Notes under the pieces: generated by a model
Databases searched by the model: none
What the model saw: only the letters and a program-made list of their open reading frames with translations
What the model was told of the DNA's origin: nothing
From: TH1177 sp042138015
GTDB lineage: Archaea > Thermoproteota > Nitrososphaeria > Nitrososphaerales > Nitrososphaeraceae
DNA: 45,376 nt
NCBI GenBank assembly: GCA_042138015.1
Contig: JBHIVA010000014.1
Span: 1 to 45,376, forward strand
Direction: 5' to 3'
Shown here: positions 1 through 8,376 of the stretch, in pieces
Position numbering within the stretch: the stretch's first letter is position 1
Layout: every line of letters starts with the position of its first letter
Position numbers and translations under genes: made by a program

Positions 1-391
1 TTCTACTATAGCTTTGTTATAATTTAATATTATAGAATAAAGTTTATGTATCTGTTATGAATCACTAAAATAGATTAATTCAAAACAAAAATTGTTCGTT
101 TCATCGACACTAACTATATCGATTTATTAAGTTTTTTAATCTCTATTAATGAAGTTCTCGCAATAGAATTTTCGGCGGTGTTAACTTAACAAAAGAGCTT
201 TAGCTGTGAATGTTCTATTCTAACAATATATGTTGTTGAAATTTGAAAGAAATAGAACATCCACTATTGTAGTAATGTATTTTTTGTATTTATATCAGAA
301 ATCAAATATTGCTTTATCCATCCTTCTCCCAGATCTTAAACTTCGCTAGTAGATAAATAATTAAAGTAAACCTTAATCTCCCTAAATTTCA
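1..391. other. AT-rich non-coding stretch
   Basis: No open frame with recognisable protein content is seen on either strand. The only structure noted is an inverted repeat at 210-219 and 251-260, listed separately. The stretch leads into the small DUF4242-like gene that starts at 392. Confidence 0.5.
210..260. repeat. Imperfect hairpin with 10-bp perfect arms
   Basis: The arms ATGTTCTATT (210-219) and AATAGAACAT (251-260) are exact reverse complements. Between them, AACAA (222-226) and TTGTT (233-237) can form a second, inner stem with a six-base loop. The element could be a terminator, a processing signal or a remnant of a small mobile element. No gene ends directly beside it. Confidence 0.4.
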
Positions 392-571
392 ATGCCAATA
401 TTTCTTGATGTCCATAAAATCCTAGAGGTAGATGAGGATGTAAAAGATATAACAAATGCACCTCCTAATGAATTTGGGGTAAGACATATCAACATATTTT
501 TTAACAGAGAAGCAAATCTTTTCTATTGTTTACTAGAATCACCAGATAAGGAAGCAGTCGTAGTTTCTTAA
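392..571 (+). CDS. Short DUF4242-like (nickel-binding-type) protein, C-terminally truncated
   Basis: This 59-codon frame starts ATG and encodes MPIFLDVHKILEVDEDV at its N-terminus and FYCLLESPDKEA near its end. Those two blocks match the pattern I know for DUF4242 proteins (MPxFxDVHK... and FCLxEAPDKEAxxxVHREAHG). Family members are usually about 75-90 residues, and here the frame stops right after DKEAVVVS, so the conserved HREAHG segment and last strand are missing. I could not find that segment in another frame just downstream. It is either a decayed copy or a shortened paralogue. The biochemical role of the family is poorly defined, so I give no function. Confidence 0.6.
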   Translation: MPIFLDVHKILEVDEDVKDITNAPPNEFGVRHINIFFNREANLFYCLLESPDKEAVVVS

Positions 572-674
572 ATTTGAAAATAAATTGTAAAGTAAAAGAT
601 TAGATAGATAATAAAAATAATTTAATAGAATATATTGATTTTTCCAATAACAAGGTAAAAAAAAGTAAATATTT

Positions 675-1079
675 TTAATTCGAACTAAATATATTCTCTA
701 TCGTATCAAGATTAGTTTGGATGTTACTGTATAGAGAGTTGATATCTTCTATTGAACCTTGATTATTTATGGCATCGGAGAAATCTTCTCTAATCATTAC
801 TTCAGTTTCTTCCATCAAATCTTTATCCAACTCCTTTAATGGATCTTCAATATATTCATAATTATCTATATATGCTATATCTACAAGTTCCGATGCTCCG
901 GTATAATTTTGAGATTTGTATTCTGTCATTGTTTGATTCAATAAATTTCTAATATTAGAAACTATTTGTAATGGATTTTCATCTTCTTGTGCATTTATAT
1001 AAATTCCGCCTGATGTAGAATATAAACTTGCTCCTATTATAGCGAATACGGCAGTTAGACAATTAATGGATTTACTCAT
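675..1079 (-). CDS. Small exported helical protein
   Basis: A 134-residue protein with an N-terminal signal-like segment (hydrophobic residues about 8-30, ending near GGIYINAQ). The mature part is predicted helical and acidic. It contains the pattern YTGASELVDIAYIDNYEYIE followed by DKDLMEETEVMIREDF. This AYxDxFExxE...DxELxxxxExxxRE arrangement resembles the helical extracytoplasmic segments found in FTR1-type iron permease proteins and related helical bundles. That resemblance is from memory and unproven. There is no lipobox or C-terminal anchor, so it is probably secreted or held by other proteins. The gene stands alone, with AT-rich gaps on both sides and a plain ATG start. Confidence 0.7.
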   Translation of the reverse strand: MSKSINCLTAVFAIIGASLYSTSGGIYINAQEDENPLQIVSNIRNLLNQTMTEYKSQNYTGASELVDIAYIDNYEYIEDPLKELDKDLMEETEVMIREDFSDAINNQGSIEDINSLYSNIQTNLDTIENIFSSN

Positions 1080-1917
1080 TGTACTTAGGAGAAATATTGA
1101 ACATATTTATATTATATGTTATTTTTCAGTATATAGAATGAGAATAGAAATATTGGGAGCAAATGATATTTTATTAATTTTTATCAATATATATTAATAA
1201 AAATATTATAGAATGGATATACAAATTCTTGAATTATCATTTATAAAACTAAAATTTATTCTTAAAAAAAAATTAAACTATATGTTATTCAATAGATCGT
1301 AAGATAAAACGTTACTTAGTAAATATTAAATAATTGATAGAATAAACAACAAATTATTTGTTACTAAATTTAAAAGAATATCTAAACATTAGGTTTATGT
1401 TTATCTAGGTAGAATTCATCGATAATTTTAACGTAATTACTATGAAATTTAACCATCAGTGTCTTTTCATTATTTTCTATTTCGATATTTAGAAATCCAA
1501 ATTTACTTTCCTAAACAACATAAAAAGCATTCTGACTGAACCAACAACAGACCTGATATACTATTACATTATATAGATTGAGAACGATGTGCACAATGGT
1601 CTAGTAAAATTGACGATAAAAAAATACTTTGTAGTATTTTAGACATATATAAACTTTGTATAATTAACTATTCAAGATTAAATTTAAATATTTATTTTCA
1701 TTTTTGAATTTTATTTAATTTATAATTAAAATATTTTGGTGATTTAACTTTAAATTTAATACAATGGCAATAAAATCAATATCTATTCATTTAATACATT
1801 AATGTGATTAATTAGTAAATAATAAAATTTTTTTCTTTATTTTTCTTTCTCTATTATTCTAACTTTCTATTTAATCAAATATTTGTCTATAGAAAAAATA
1901 CTTTCAGTAATAATCTT
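1080..1917. other. Long AT-rich gap with one possible gene remnant
   Basis: Over 800 bases very rich in A and T with no intact gene. Only 1382-1510 on the minus strand shows protein-like content and is listed separately. No tRNA-like fold, tandem array or terminal inverted repeats were noticed. Confidence 0.5.
1382..1510 (-). pseudogene. Possible C-terminal remnant of a metallophosphoesterase
   Basis: The minus strand has a 42-codon open stretch with no usable start, closed upstream by an in-frame stop at 1511-1513. It ends with TAG at 1382-1384. Its translation includes KFGFLNIEIENNEKTLMVKF and ends IIDEFYLDKHKPNV. The pattern YGFLNIxIxxNGxxLxGxFYxNxGxxIDxFxI is one I associate with the C-terminus of secreted calcineurin-like phosphoesterases in these archaea. 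The catalytic part is not visible upstream. The call rests on a short match and could be chance. Confidence 0.3.
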
Positions 1918-3012
1918 TTACGGAGGGGTTTGAATCATGACAAGTTTATCTGTTCCAGATTCTGCACCCCAGACTTGGCCTGAACTTCCAAGAATCTGGC
2001 GAACTTTAGCGTCTGGGCTAGGCAAATTGAATGACTTGAAATTTTCTTGAGTAGGATCAAAACGAATTAATGCATTAGCTCCGAAATCGCTTAGCCAAAC
2101 AATATCATTCTTATCTACATACACTGCATATGGTTGTGGGTTATCACCTGGTACTTTCCACTCTTTCCATTTATCTAAAATAGGATTATAAACAGCTAAT
2201 TTTCCTGCGTTCCACTCGCTTACCCATATTTTTCCCTGCGAATCGGACCAAACACGTCTAGCTCCCTGATCAGGTGTTGGAGGATATAACACAGAAACAG
2301 TACCATTATCTAAATTAATTTTTGCGATATGGTTTCCAGCCAATGATGCGTAGTATATTGTACCATTTGGGGTTGTCGTGATACCATATGGTCCTCGTCC
2401 TTGAGGTGCATTAAATATTTCAATTTTTCCATTACTTGGATCTAAGCTACCATAAACTCCACTTTGCCCAGTAAACCACAGAATGCCCCTATCGTCAAAA
2501 GTAGCAGTATTCAAATTAGCATAACCGCTATTTTCTGGCAATGAAAATATTCGGATTTGTTTAGTGTCTGGATCAACCCTTACTATAGCATTCAGGCCAC
2601 TATCTGTTATCCAAGGCGCATTATCTGGTCCTACAATTACGCCGTGTGGAGATGATCCTTGTCCTAGCTTAATATGATCTGTCTTACCACTAATCGGATC
2701 TAATTGTCCCAGCTCACCTGATCCCTGAGCTGTATACCAAACCGTTCCATCAGGTGCAGGAGCAACATCGTGGGGACGTGAACCAGATGGAACAACAAAT
2801 TCTTTGATTACTGGATCAGTGAATAAATCAGCCTTAGCAGTTTCACCTACTGACTCATTACTGAATGCCTCGGTTGGAATTCCGATGAATGTAGCTGTTG
2901 TCATTGGTTGTGGGTCTACAAGTTGACTTGTCATATTAGGGAGGTTGGCAAAACATGACCAAATAAACAATAATCCTAAATATTTTCTAATTATATTCTG
3001 TGAATGTATCAA
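1918..3012 (-). CDS. Secreted Vgb-like (streptogramin lyase family) beta-propeller
   Basis: A 364-residue protein with an N-terminal hydrophobic export segment (about residues 9-30) and a seven-bladed-type propeller. Blade signatures repeat along the chain: RPHDVAPAPDGTVWYT, SPHGVIVGPDNAPWIT, ANLNTATFDDRGILWFT, GPYGITTTPNGTIYYAS, ARRVWSDSQGKIWVSEWN, PYAVYVDKNDIVWLSDFG and VRQILGSSGQVWGAES. This is the virginiamycin B lyase/SMP-30-like family (COG4257). True Vgb linearises streptogramins, but most family members have no known substrate, so lyase activity is not claimed. The start is TTG. A related propeller is fused to CopC-CopD at 39884-42979. The gene sits alone between large gaps. Confidence 0.85.
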   Translation of the reverse strand: MIHSQNIIRKYLGLLFIWSCFANLPNMTSQLVDPQPMTTATFIGIPTEAFSNESVGETAKADLFTDPVIKEFVVPSGSRPHDVAPAPDGTVWYTAQGSGELGQLDPISGKTDHIKLGQGSSPHGVIVGPDNAPWITDSGLNAIVRVDPDTKQIRIFSLPENSGYANLNTATFDDRGILWFTGQSGVYGSLDPSNGKIEIFNAPQGRGPYGITTTPNGTIYYASLAGNHIAKINLDNGTVSVLYPPTPDQGARRVWSDSQGKIWVSEWNAGKLAVYNPILDKWKEWKVPGDNPQPYAVYVDKNDIVWLSDFGANALIRFDPTQENFKSFNLPSPDAKVRQILGSSGQVWGAESGTDKLVMIQTPP

Positions 3013-3683
3013 CTTTAACCTAAATATCTATGAGGTGACTTAAATTATTTTGTTTCTGGATAAATGAAATTATATTGACTAAAATTAATTCAAATTTAAA
3101 TATACGAATTTGCCTTGTAATATTTTTGCTAAATCTATTTTCAAATAAAATTAATAATTATCTATTTTTTTCAAATATGGTATATTTATATCTCGAATTA
3201 AATCTTAGATATTATAGTTTCCTAGTAAACACAGAATTTAACTCTGAATTAGTAATATATAAAACTATTATTCAGGTTAAGAATAAAAATTGTTCTTATA
3301 GTTCGATATGCCATTTATGTACTATTTTTATTAATATTCAACTTTTCCAAGGAGAGAAGATTTCTTTTTGTTCAACTTTCAAACCATCTCATGCTGTAGA
3401 AAAGTTATGATAATACATATTTTAAGATAATTTAGACAATTTAATGATTAAGATATTTTAACCTTTTTCTTGACAATCGATGATAAAATGAAAGTTATAA
3501 TTTTTGGAAAATATTTAAAATTTAAATTTTTATTGTTATGATTATGATTATAGTTCAAAAAATATACAGGATGGTCATTATATCAATTAAGTTATCTTTT
3601 TATAATAATTATAAAAAATGTTATTTCAAAATTGGATAAACTGATATAAAAAGGAATTTTAATATCTATAATTTAATAATTAA
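3013..3683. other. AT-rich gap
   Basis: About 670 bases between the propeller gene and the thioredoxin gene. A TTG-initiated open frame at 3075-3410 has low-complexity AT-driven composition and no recognisable domain. The gap probably holds only the propeller promoter and terminator-like A/T runs. Confidence 0.5.
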
Positions 3684-4052
3684 TTAGTCAAAAGATGTAC
3701 TGTTATTAATACAAGATTCCATTTCAGATAAAAACATATCTATCTTTTGTTTTAATACTGGCTCTATTGCATATCCAATATGTTCCCCTATTTCTCTATT
3801 TTTACAATAGAACTTCAATGTTGGTGTACCCTGAATCGATAGTCGCTCTACAAAATTCTGATTATCTTTGTCATCCACCATGAGCTTTAGAAATACTAAC
3901 TTATTGTTATATATTTCAGATAATTTATTATATAATGGTTCTAAAGCTTGACAAAAACCACAACGAACTGCACTAAAGTTTACTAACACTGGCAGATCAG
4001 ATTCTTTTACTTTATCCTCCCATAATTTTGCTGTGATAGTTTCCACTGTCAA
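3684..4052 (-). CDS. Thioredoxin-like protein with an RCGFC active site
   Basis: A 122-residue single-domain thioredoxin fold. The active site is AVRCGFCQ (Cys31, Cys34), where the usual Trp before the first Cys is Arg and the usual Pro between the cysteines is Phe. The cis-Pro loop GTPTLKFY (Pro77) is intact, and the strand LVNFSA precedes the active site as in thioredoxins. No signal peptide is seen, so it acts in the cytoplasm, probably as a dithiol-disulfide oxidoreductase. The changed dipeptide should alter redox potential and partner choice. The start is TTG at 4052, with an in-frame GTG two codons later as the alternative. Confidence 0.85.
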   Translation of the reverse strand: MTVETITAKLWEDKVKESDLPVLVNFSAVRCGFCQALEPLYNKLSEIYNNKLVFLKLMVDDKDNQNFVERLSIQGTPTLKFYCKNREIGEHIGYAIEPVLKQKIDMFLSEMESCINNSTSFD

Positions 4053-4680
4053 TGAAAATTATACTATCTACCAGACTATTGTATCTTTCTATCAGACGAT
4101 GAGATAAAAACAAATAACATGTAAATTGTAAGTTATTCACCAGAATTTATTAAAAAAAAACATTAATCATAAAACGAATAATTTTTGATTTGAAATATAG
4201 ATATCCAATTTCTTGGTTTTTGTTAAAAACTATGCATTATTATTTTATAACAAAGGTAGACGGGAATATCTTATTTTTAGTAAATAATTGTTTCATTAAA
4301 TATTATCAATTTCTTGAATAATAACTCACATATTTTCTTTGAAAAGAACATTCTAGATAGGGCATACATATGAAATTGTATTAACTTTAATGGAAAATGC
4401 TATGATACTTATTTTTTAAATCAGTATTTTTTAAAAATATAGTTTATAACTTATTGTTGTATATTTCTAAAATATAGCGGTTCACTCTATTTATATTTAA
4501 GAAAATGTTTAATACCTTCATAATTAGTACCTGAATATTTACGAGAAATTTAGTATATTGTGGGAAATAATAAATAATATCAAAATTCATATAATCATTT
4601 ATAATTGTATATTATATGTGACTGTATAAAAATAAATATTTATCTATTTTTATAAATCGATATAGTATTTCTTCTACCAT
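4053..4680. other. AT-rich gap
   Basis: About 630 bases with no open frame of gene-like composition on either strand and no repeat or RNA-like fold that I could support. Confidence 0.5.
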
Positions 4681-4965
4681 TTATGGTTTAGGCTCATGTT
4701 TTTCGATTGTAGGTTGTTGTGCTTTGTATGTTATCAAAATAGTATCATTTACTTCGTAAGAACAATTATTTATCAATCTTGGAATTTTATCGCCTGCTTC
4801 TACTATACAATTAGATCCTTCCTTGATCTTTACCAAAGCTTCATCCGTTATACTGTCACTAAATAAATTTTTAGCGGAAGAACCCAATAAAGCGAATATT
4901 ATTACTACAGCTGCAACACCAAAGATCAGAGCTAACTTTTTTGGGGAGATTGATTCAAAACTCAT
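4681..4965 (-). CDS. Small single-pass membrane protein
   Basis: A 94-residue protein with a short polar N-terminus, one membrane helix (about residues 10-28, KLALIFGVAAVVIIFALLG) and an outer domain of about 65 residues. That domain has two cysteines (NCIVEAGDKIPRLINNC) that could pair, then a charged proline-rich tail ending HEPKP. I do not recognise a named family. It has a clean ATG start and no operon partner. The topology suggests an anchored extracytoplasmic domain. Confidence 0.65.
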   Translation of the reverse strand: MSFESISPKKLALIFGVAAVVIIFALLGSSAKNLFSDSITDEALVKIKEGSNCIVEAGDKIPRLINNCSYEVNDTILITYKAQQPTIEKHEPKP

Positions 4966-5423
4966 TATATAGATTTTACACGCAATTATTTAACCATTTT
5001 CCAATCGGTTTTGATTTCCTGATTAGATCTTTATTCTGTATAAAACAATTACATGATTCTTTTTATATACAACATCTATATTCGTATTTATCTTAATTTT
5101 ATTAATTAGATCTACCACAGTTACATATATTTATTTACAAGATTTTAAAATTTCAATTAGAAATATTTCATATCAACTTAAAATTATTCAAGCTATATAT
5201 CATTTTTATATAATATTGGTATATAAAAGTAATTAGATTAAGTTATATGTAAAATATACCGCAAACATTATTATTGACAAAAGTTAGATTTCTTTAAAAT
5301 ATAACATATATTAATTAGAAAATTTAAATATTTTTTACTATATAGAGAATTCTCTAATAAATAATAATATATGTAAGATATTTCTAATTTCTAGAAAACG
5401 TATAAATAAAATAATTGCTTACT
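4966..5423. other. AT-rich upstream region of the TFB gene
   Basis: No coding content is seen. It contains a 14-bp perfect palindrome (5343-5356, listed separately) and TATA-like AT tracts, and is likely the regulatory region of the TFB gene. Confidence 0.45.
5343..5356. promoter_or_regulatory. 14-bp perfect palindrome upstream of TFB
   Basis: TAGAGAATTCTCTA reads the same on both strands and lies about 70 bases before the TFB start. A dimeric repressor or activator could bind it. This is inference from symmetry and position only. Confidence 0.35.
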
Positions 5424-6401
5424 ATGAAAACTGTATTGGAACAAGAGGAGAATAAAGAATCTACACATCCAAATCCAAAAAGTCCAGCTTATTGTGAGTT
5501 TTGTAATAAAGATTCCATTATTTTTGACACTTCTGCTAACGAATTTGTTTGCTCCTCATGTGGATGTGTATTAAATAACGATTCGTTAAATAATGAGAGT
5601 ATTCAAGGTTATATTACACAGTCAGATTTCACAGATCGTTCTAGAACTGGAATGCCAGAATCCTTGGCAGTACATCACAAAGGTCTATCCACTTTAATAG
5701 GTATGGGAGATACGGATGCGAGAGGAAAGGCATTGCAACCAAAACAAAAAATGGAAATTCAAAGATTACGTACTTGGAATAGCAGATCTCAGCTTAATGA
5801 TTCGATCTCGAGAAATCTAGAAAAGGCATTAAAATTTTTAAATAATTTTGGTGATAAATTATGTCTAAATAATGCAGTTATTGAAAGCGCCGCTTACATT
5901 TATAGAAAAGCTGCAGTAAAAAAATTAGCTAAAGGTAGATCTACAATAGGTTTAGTTGGTGCTGCATTATACGCTGCTTGTAGAGAAGCGTCTACACCTA
6001 AAACGATTTTAGATGTGGCTGAAATATGTAACATAACTAGCAAAGAATTAATGTCACATTATAAATTAATTTTGAATGAATTGGATCTTCACATACCTGC
6101 AACTAAGGGACCAGATTATGTTACCATTGTTTCTAACAGATTAAAGTTGAGTGAAAAGACAAAAAGAGAAGCTCTTCATATACTTGCACTTGTTGAACAA
6201 AGAGGGATATCAATTGGAAAAAATCCTAGGGCAATTGCTGGTGCAGTGATATATTTAGCTTCCCAAATATGTGACGAATTCATTAGGCAGGTTGAGATAT
6301 GTCAGGTTGCAGACATTTCTACAGTGTCATTAAGAAAGAGATGTAAAGAAATAAGAGCATTACCTGGATTAGAGAATTTCGAAAAAATTCAAGATAGATA
6401 A
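5424..6401 (+). CDS. tfb: Transcription initiation factor B (TFB, TFIIB homologue)
   Basis: A 325-residue general transcription factor that bridges TATA-bound TBP and RNA polymerase. The N-terminal zinc ribbon is CEFC-x15-CSSC, followed by the B-reader/linker (TDRSRTGMPESLAVHHKG, then a segment ending RLRTWNSRSQ). Two cyclin-fold repeats follow, with the conserved blocks AAYIYRKAAVKKLAKGRS and AGAVIYLASQI. All parts and the length are normal for archaeal TFB. A TTG lies three codons upstream (5415), but the ATG at 5424 is the better start. These archaea often carry several TFB paralogues, so this may be a specialised copy rather than the housekeeping one. Confidence 0.95.
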   Translation: MKTVLEQEENKESTHPNPKSPAYCEFCNKDSIIFDTSANEFVCSSCGCVLNNDSLNNESIQGYITQSDFTDRSRTGMPESLAVHHKGLSTLIGMGDTDARGKALQPKQKMEIQRLRTWNSRSQLNDSISRNLEKALKFLNNFGDKLCLNNAVIESAAYIYRKAAVKKLAKGRSTIGLVGAALYAACREASTPKTILDVAEICNITSKELMSHYKLILNELDLHIPATKGPDYVTIVSNRLKLSEKTKREALHILALVEQRGISIGKNPRAIAGAVIYLASQICDEFIRQVEICQVADISTVSLRKRCKEIRALPGLENFEKIQDR

Positions 6402-6472
6402 TTCTATTTATTAAAATTGAACCGGTGACCAATAAAGACAATAAAAAAGTGGAATATCCTATATTATGTTAA

Positions 6473-6649
6473 TTATAAATTTTTTCCATTCATGAACCAA
6501 TTTTCTTTTGAATTCTCATCAAATACAACAATCACGTGTTCTGGTTTGGTTTTAAGAATTTTTACCGCCATCTCGGTAACCTCAGCTGCGAATTCTTTTT
6601 TTTGCTCTTCTGTTCTTCCTGGATACATTGAAATTGTTATAATGGGCAT
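6473..6649 (-). CDS. 4-oxalocrotonate tautomerase family protein
   Basis: A small tautomerase of about 58 residues. The start is set at the ATG at 6649 so that Pro is residue 2 (MPIITISMYPGRTEEQKKE) and becomes the N-terminal catalytic proline after Met removal. An upstream in-frame start would bury this proline. The HVIVVFDENSKENWFMNG block matches the conserved second half of the family. Members work as oligomers on enol/keto acids. The natural substrate cannot be told from sequence. It ends close to the TFB gene, which runs towards it. Confidence 0.85.
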   Translation of the reverse strand: MPIITISMYPGRTEEQKKEFAAEVTEMAVKILKTKPEHVIVVFDENSKENWFMNGKNL

Positions 6650-6707
6650 AAGGTAAATGCAATTATCCTGTAAATAAATCAATCAACAATTAGATCATAT
6701 TCGGAGA

Positions 6708-6731
6708 ATCTGTAACATGAGCATTACAGAT
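6708..6731. promoter_or_regulatory. Inverted repeat in the binding-protein promoter
   Basis: ATCTGTAA (6708-6715) and TTACAGAT (6724-6731) are exact inverted arms around an eight-base spacer. They lie about 40-65 bases before the start of the binding-protein gene and just upstream of a TATA-like GATATAC. An operator role is plausible but untested. Confidence 0.4.
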
Positions 6732-6771
6732 ACAATAAAATAGAAAGTTTTGGATATACACTAGTGCATTT

Positions 6772-7884
6772 ATGTTTGGTATAAGTAACAATAAAGGAGA
6801 TAATATCCGGTTTAAAATCTTTCTAATATCAGTATTATTACTTTTCGTAATTTCTACGTCAGTGTATTCAGTTAAAGACATTTTTAGATTTGAAAATGAT
6901 GCCAAGGAGATAGGAGAAATAGCAGCAGAAAATTCGGCAAAAGAGATCAGAGTAGGTTACTTTCCAAACGTAAATCATGCCCAGGCTGTAATTGGATTTG
7001 GAAACGGGGTTTTTCAAGAACAGTTTGGTACAGAAGTAAAAGTAGATAATCGAGTTTTTAATGCAGGTCCCTCCATAATAGAAGCATTATTTGCCAACCA
7101 GTTGGATATGGCATTTGTAGGTCCTAATCCTGCAATAAATGGATACAAGATATCAAATGAGTCATTAAAAATTATATCAGGAGCGAGTTCTGGTGGAACA
7201 CTTTTCGTAGTGAGAGAAGACTCAAATATTAATTCTACAGGCGATTTTCATGACAAAAAATTTTCATCTCCCCAAATTGGGAATACCCAAGATGTTGCAT
7301 TAAGAAAATTTTTGCTTGATAACGGTTATAAAACTACAGATATGGGTGGAGATGTTAAAGTTCTTCCCGCTGCAAATCCCGATATAGTTACTCTAATGTT
7401 AAAAAAGGACATTGATGGGGCGTGGGTACCTGAACCATGGGGATCAAAACTTATTAAAGAAGGTAATGGAAAATTATTTTTAGATGAAAAGGATCTTTGG
7501 AAACCTGATAAAAAATTTGTTACAACGCAACTGATAGTTAAAACAGATTTTCTAAAGAAAAACCCAGAGATAGTAAAAAAAATATTGTCAACGCATGTTA
7601 ATATCACTAATTGGCTAAATGAGAATAAAGAAGAAGGTATGAAAGTATTTAATGAAGAAATTAAGAAAATTTCTGGCGAAGAGATTCCTGAAGAAATTCT
7701 AAAGGATTCATTTGATAGAATCGATTTTACATATGACCCTATAAAAGAATCATTATTTGAAATGGCGAAGGATTCATTTGAAATTGGATACCTGGGAAAT
7801 GATATGCCAGATCTAGAAGGAATATATGATCTTGATCTGTTGAATCAAGTGCTCAAAGAAAGAGGATTAGAGGAAATAAAATAA
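6772..7884 (+). CDS. Sulfonate/nitrate/taurine-type ABC substrate-binding protein
   Basis: A 370-residue periplasmic-binding-protein fold with an N-terminal membrane helix (about residues 14-33) that would anchor it outside the cell. Family blocks are visible: IRVGYFPNVNHAQAVIGFGN, VFNAGPSIIEALFANQLDMAFVG, and GAWVPEPWGSKLI in the second lobe. This is the SsuA/TauA/NrtA superfamily, whose ligands include alkanesulfonates, nitrate and thiamine precursors. No permease or ATPase gene is adjacent, and both neighbours are unrelated, so the partner subunits must lie elsewhere. There is no lipobox cysteine. Confidence 0.85.
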   Translation: MFGISNNKGDNIRFKIFLISVLLLFVISTSVYSVKDIFRFENDAKEIGEIAAENSAKEIRVGYFPNVNHAQAVIGFGNGVFQEQFGTEVKVDNRVFNAGPSIIEALFANQLDMAFVGPNPAINGYKISNESLKIISGASSGGTLFVVREDSNINSTGDFHDKKFSSPQIGNTQDVALRKFLLDNGYKTTDMGGDVKVLPAANPDIVTLMLKKDIDGAWVPEPWGSKLIKEGNGKLFLDEKDLWKPDKKFVTTQLIVKTDFLKKNPEIVKKILSTHVNITNWLNENKEEGMKVFNEEIKKISGEEIPEEILKDSFDRIDFTYDPIKESLFEMAKDSFEIGYLGNDMPDLEGIYDLDLLNQVLKERGLEEIK

Positions 7885-7954
7885 TAAATAATCTCTGTAT
7901 AATCTTGTATTGAATTTACCGCTCAGATGACTGTGAGGAAGATTTTAGAATAAA

Positions 7955-8287
7955 TCACCTTTTTATCTTTGGTGCGGGAGATTTTTTGATATTCTTTTCA
8001 ATCTCCATGTTAAGAGAAGAATGAACAAATTGTAATAAGTTTTTTCCCAGTTCTGAATTATTGTTTAAGTTAAAAGTCTTATTTCCTGACATGTTGGTCA
8101 AAATTATTCCTTTTTTGAGTAATGTTGCAAGGATCTTTTGAATATCTCTATATGAAATTTGAGTCAAATCACATATTTCTTTTGTTGTATATGTAAAATC
8201 TTTATTGAAAATAAATAAATCTAATACACGAGCTATATCATTCCTAAATAAATTTTCTATTGGTCGTTTTCGATCGTACTGAACCAA
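7955..8287 (-). CDS. Winged-helix DNA-binding protein
   Basis: A 110-residue protein with a winged helix-turn-helix over about residues 18-75. Helix 2 and the recognition helix are TTKEICDLTQISYRDIQKIL, followed by LLKKGIILTN and a wing (SGNKTFNLN). The C-terminal basic tail ends SPAPKIKR. This is the small thaumarchaeal regulator type. Only a TTG start is available (8287). It is divergent from the 8377 gene, which also begins with a winged-helix-like region, across 89 bases. It could regulate that promoter. Confidence 0.7.
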   Translation of the reverse strand: MVQYDRKRPIENLFRNDIARVLDLFIFNKDFTYTTKEICDLTQISYRDIQKILATLLKKGIILTNMSGNKTFNLNNNSELGKNLLQFVHSSLNMEIEKNIKKSPAPKIKR

Positions 8288-8346
8288 TTTATCAAGGCTT
8301 AAATCATTGAAATGGTATATAAATTTGATTAAAATTTTATTTATGC

Positions 8347-8354
8347 TTATATAT
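8347..8354 (+). promoter_or_regulatory. TATA box for the 8377 gene
   Basis: TTATATAT lies 23-30 bases before the ATG at 8377. That spacing fits transcription starting at or very near the start codon (a leaderless message). Confidence 0.55.
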
Positions 8355-8376
8355 TTGTAAAAAATAGCTTTTACAT

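Noticed and set aside
3075..3410. TTG-initiated open frame of 111 codons on the plus strand
   Set aside because: Composition is driven by AT-rich DNA (Leu, Phe, Ile, Asn, Tyr), with no domain, signal or family pattern.
7326..7607. 93-codon open frame opposite the binding-protein gene
   Set aside because: Fully inside a well-supported gene in the antisense frame; a shadow.
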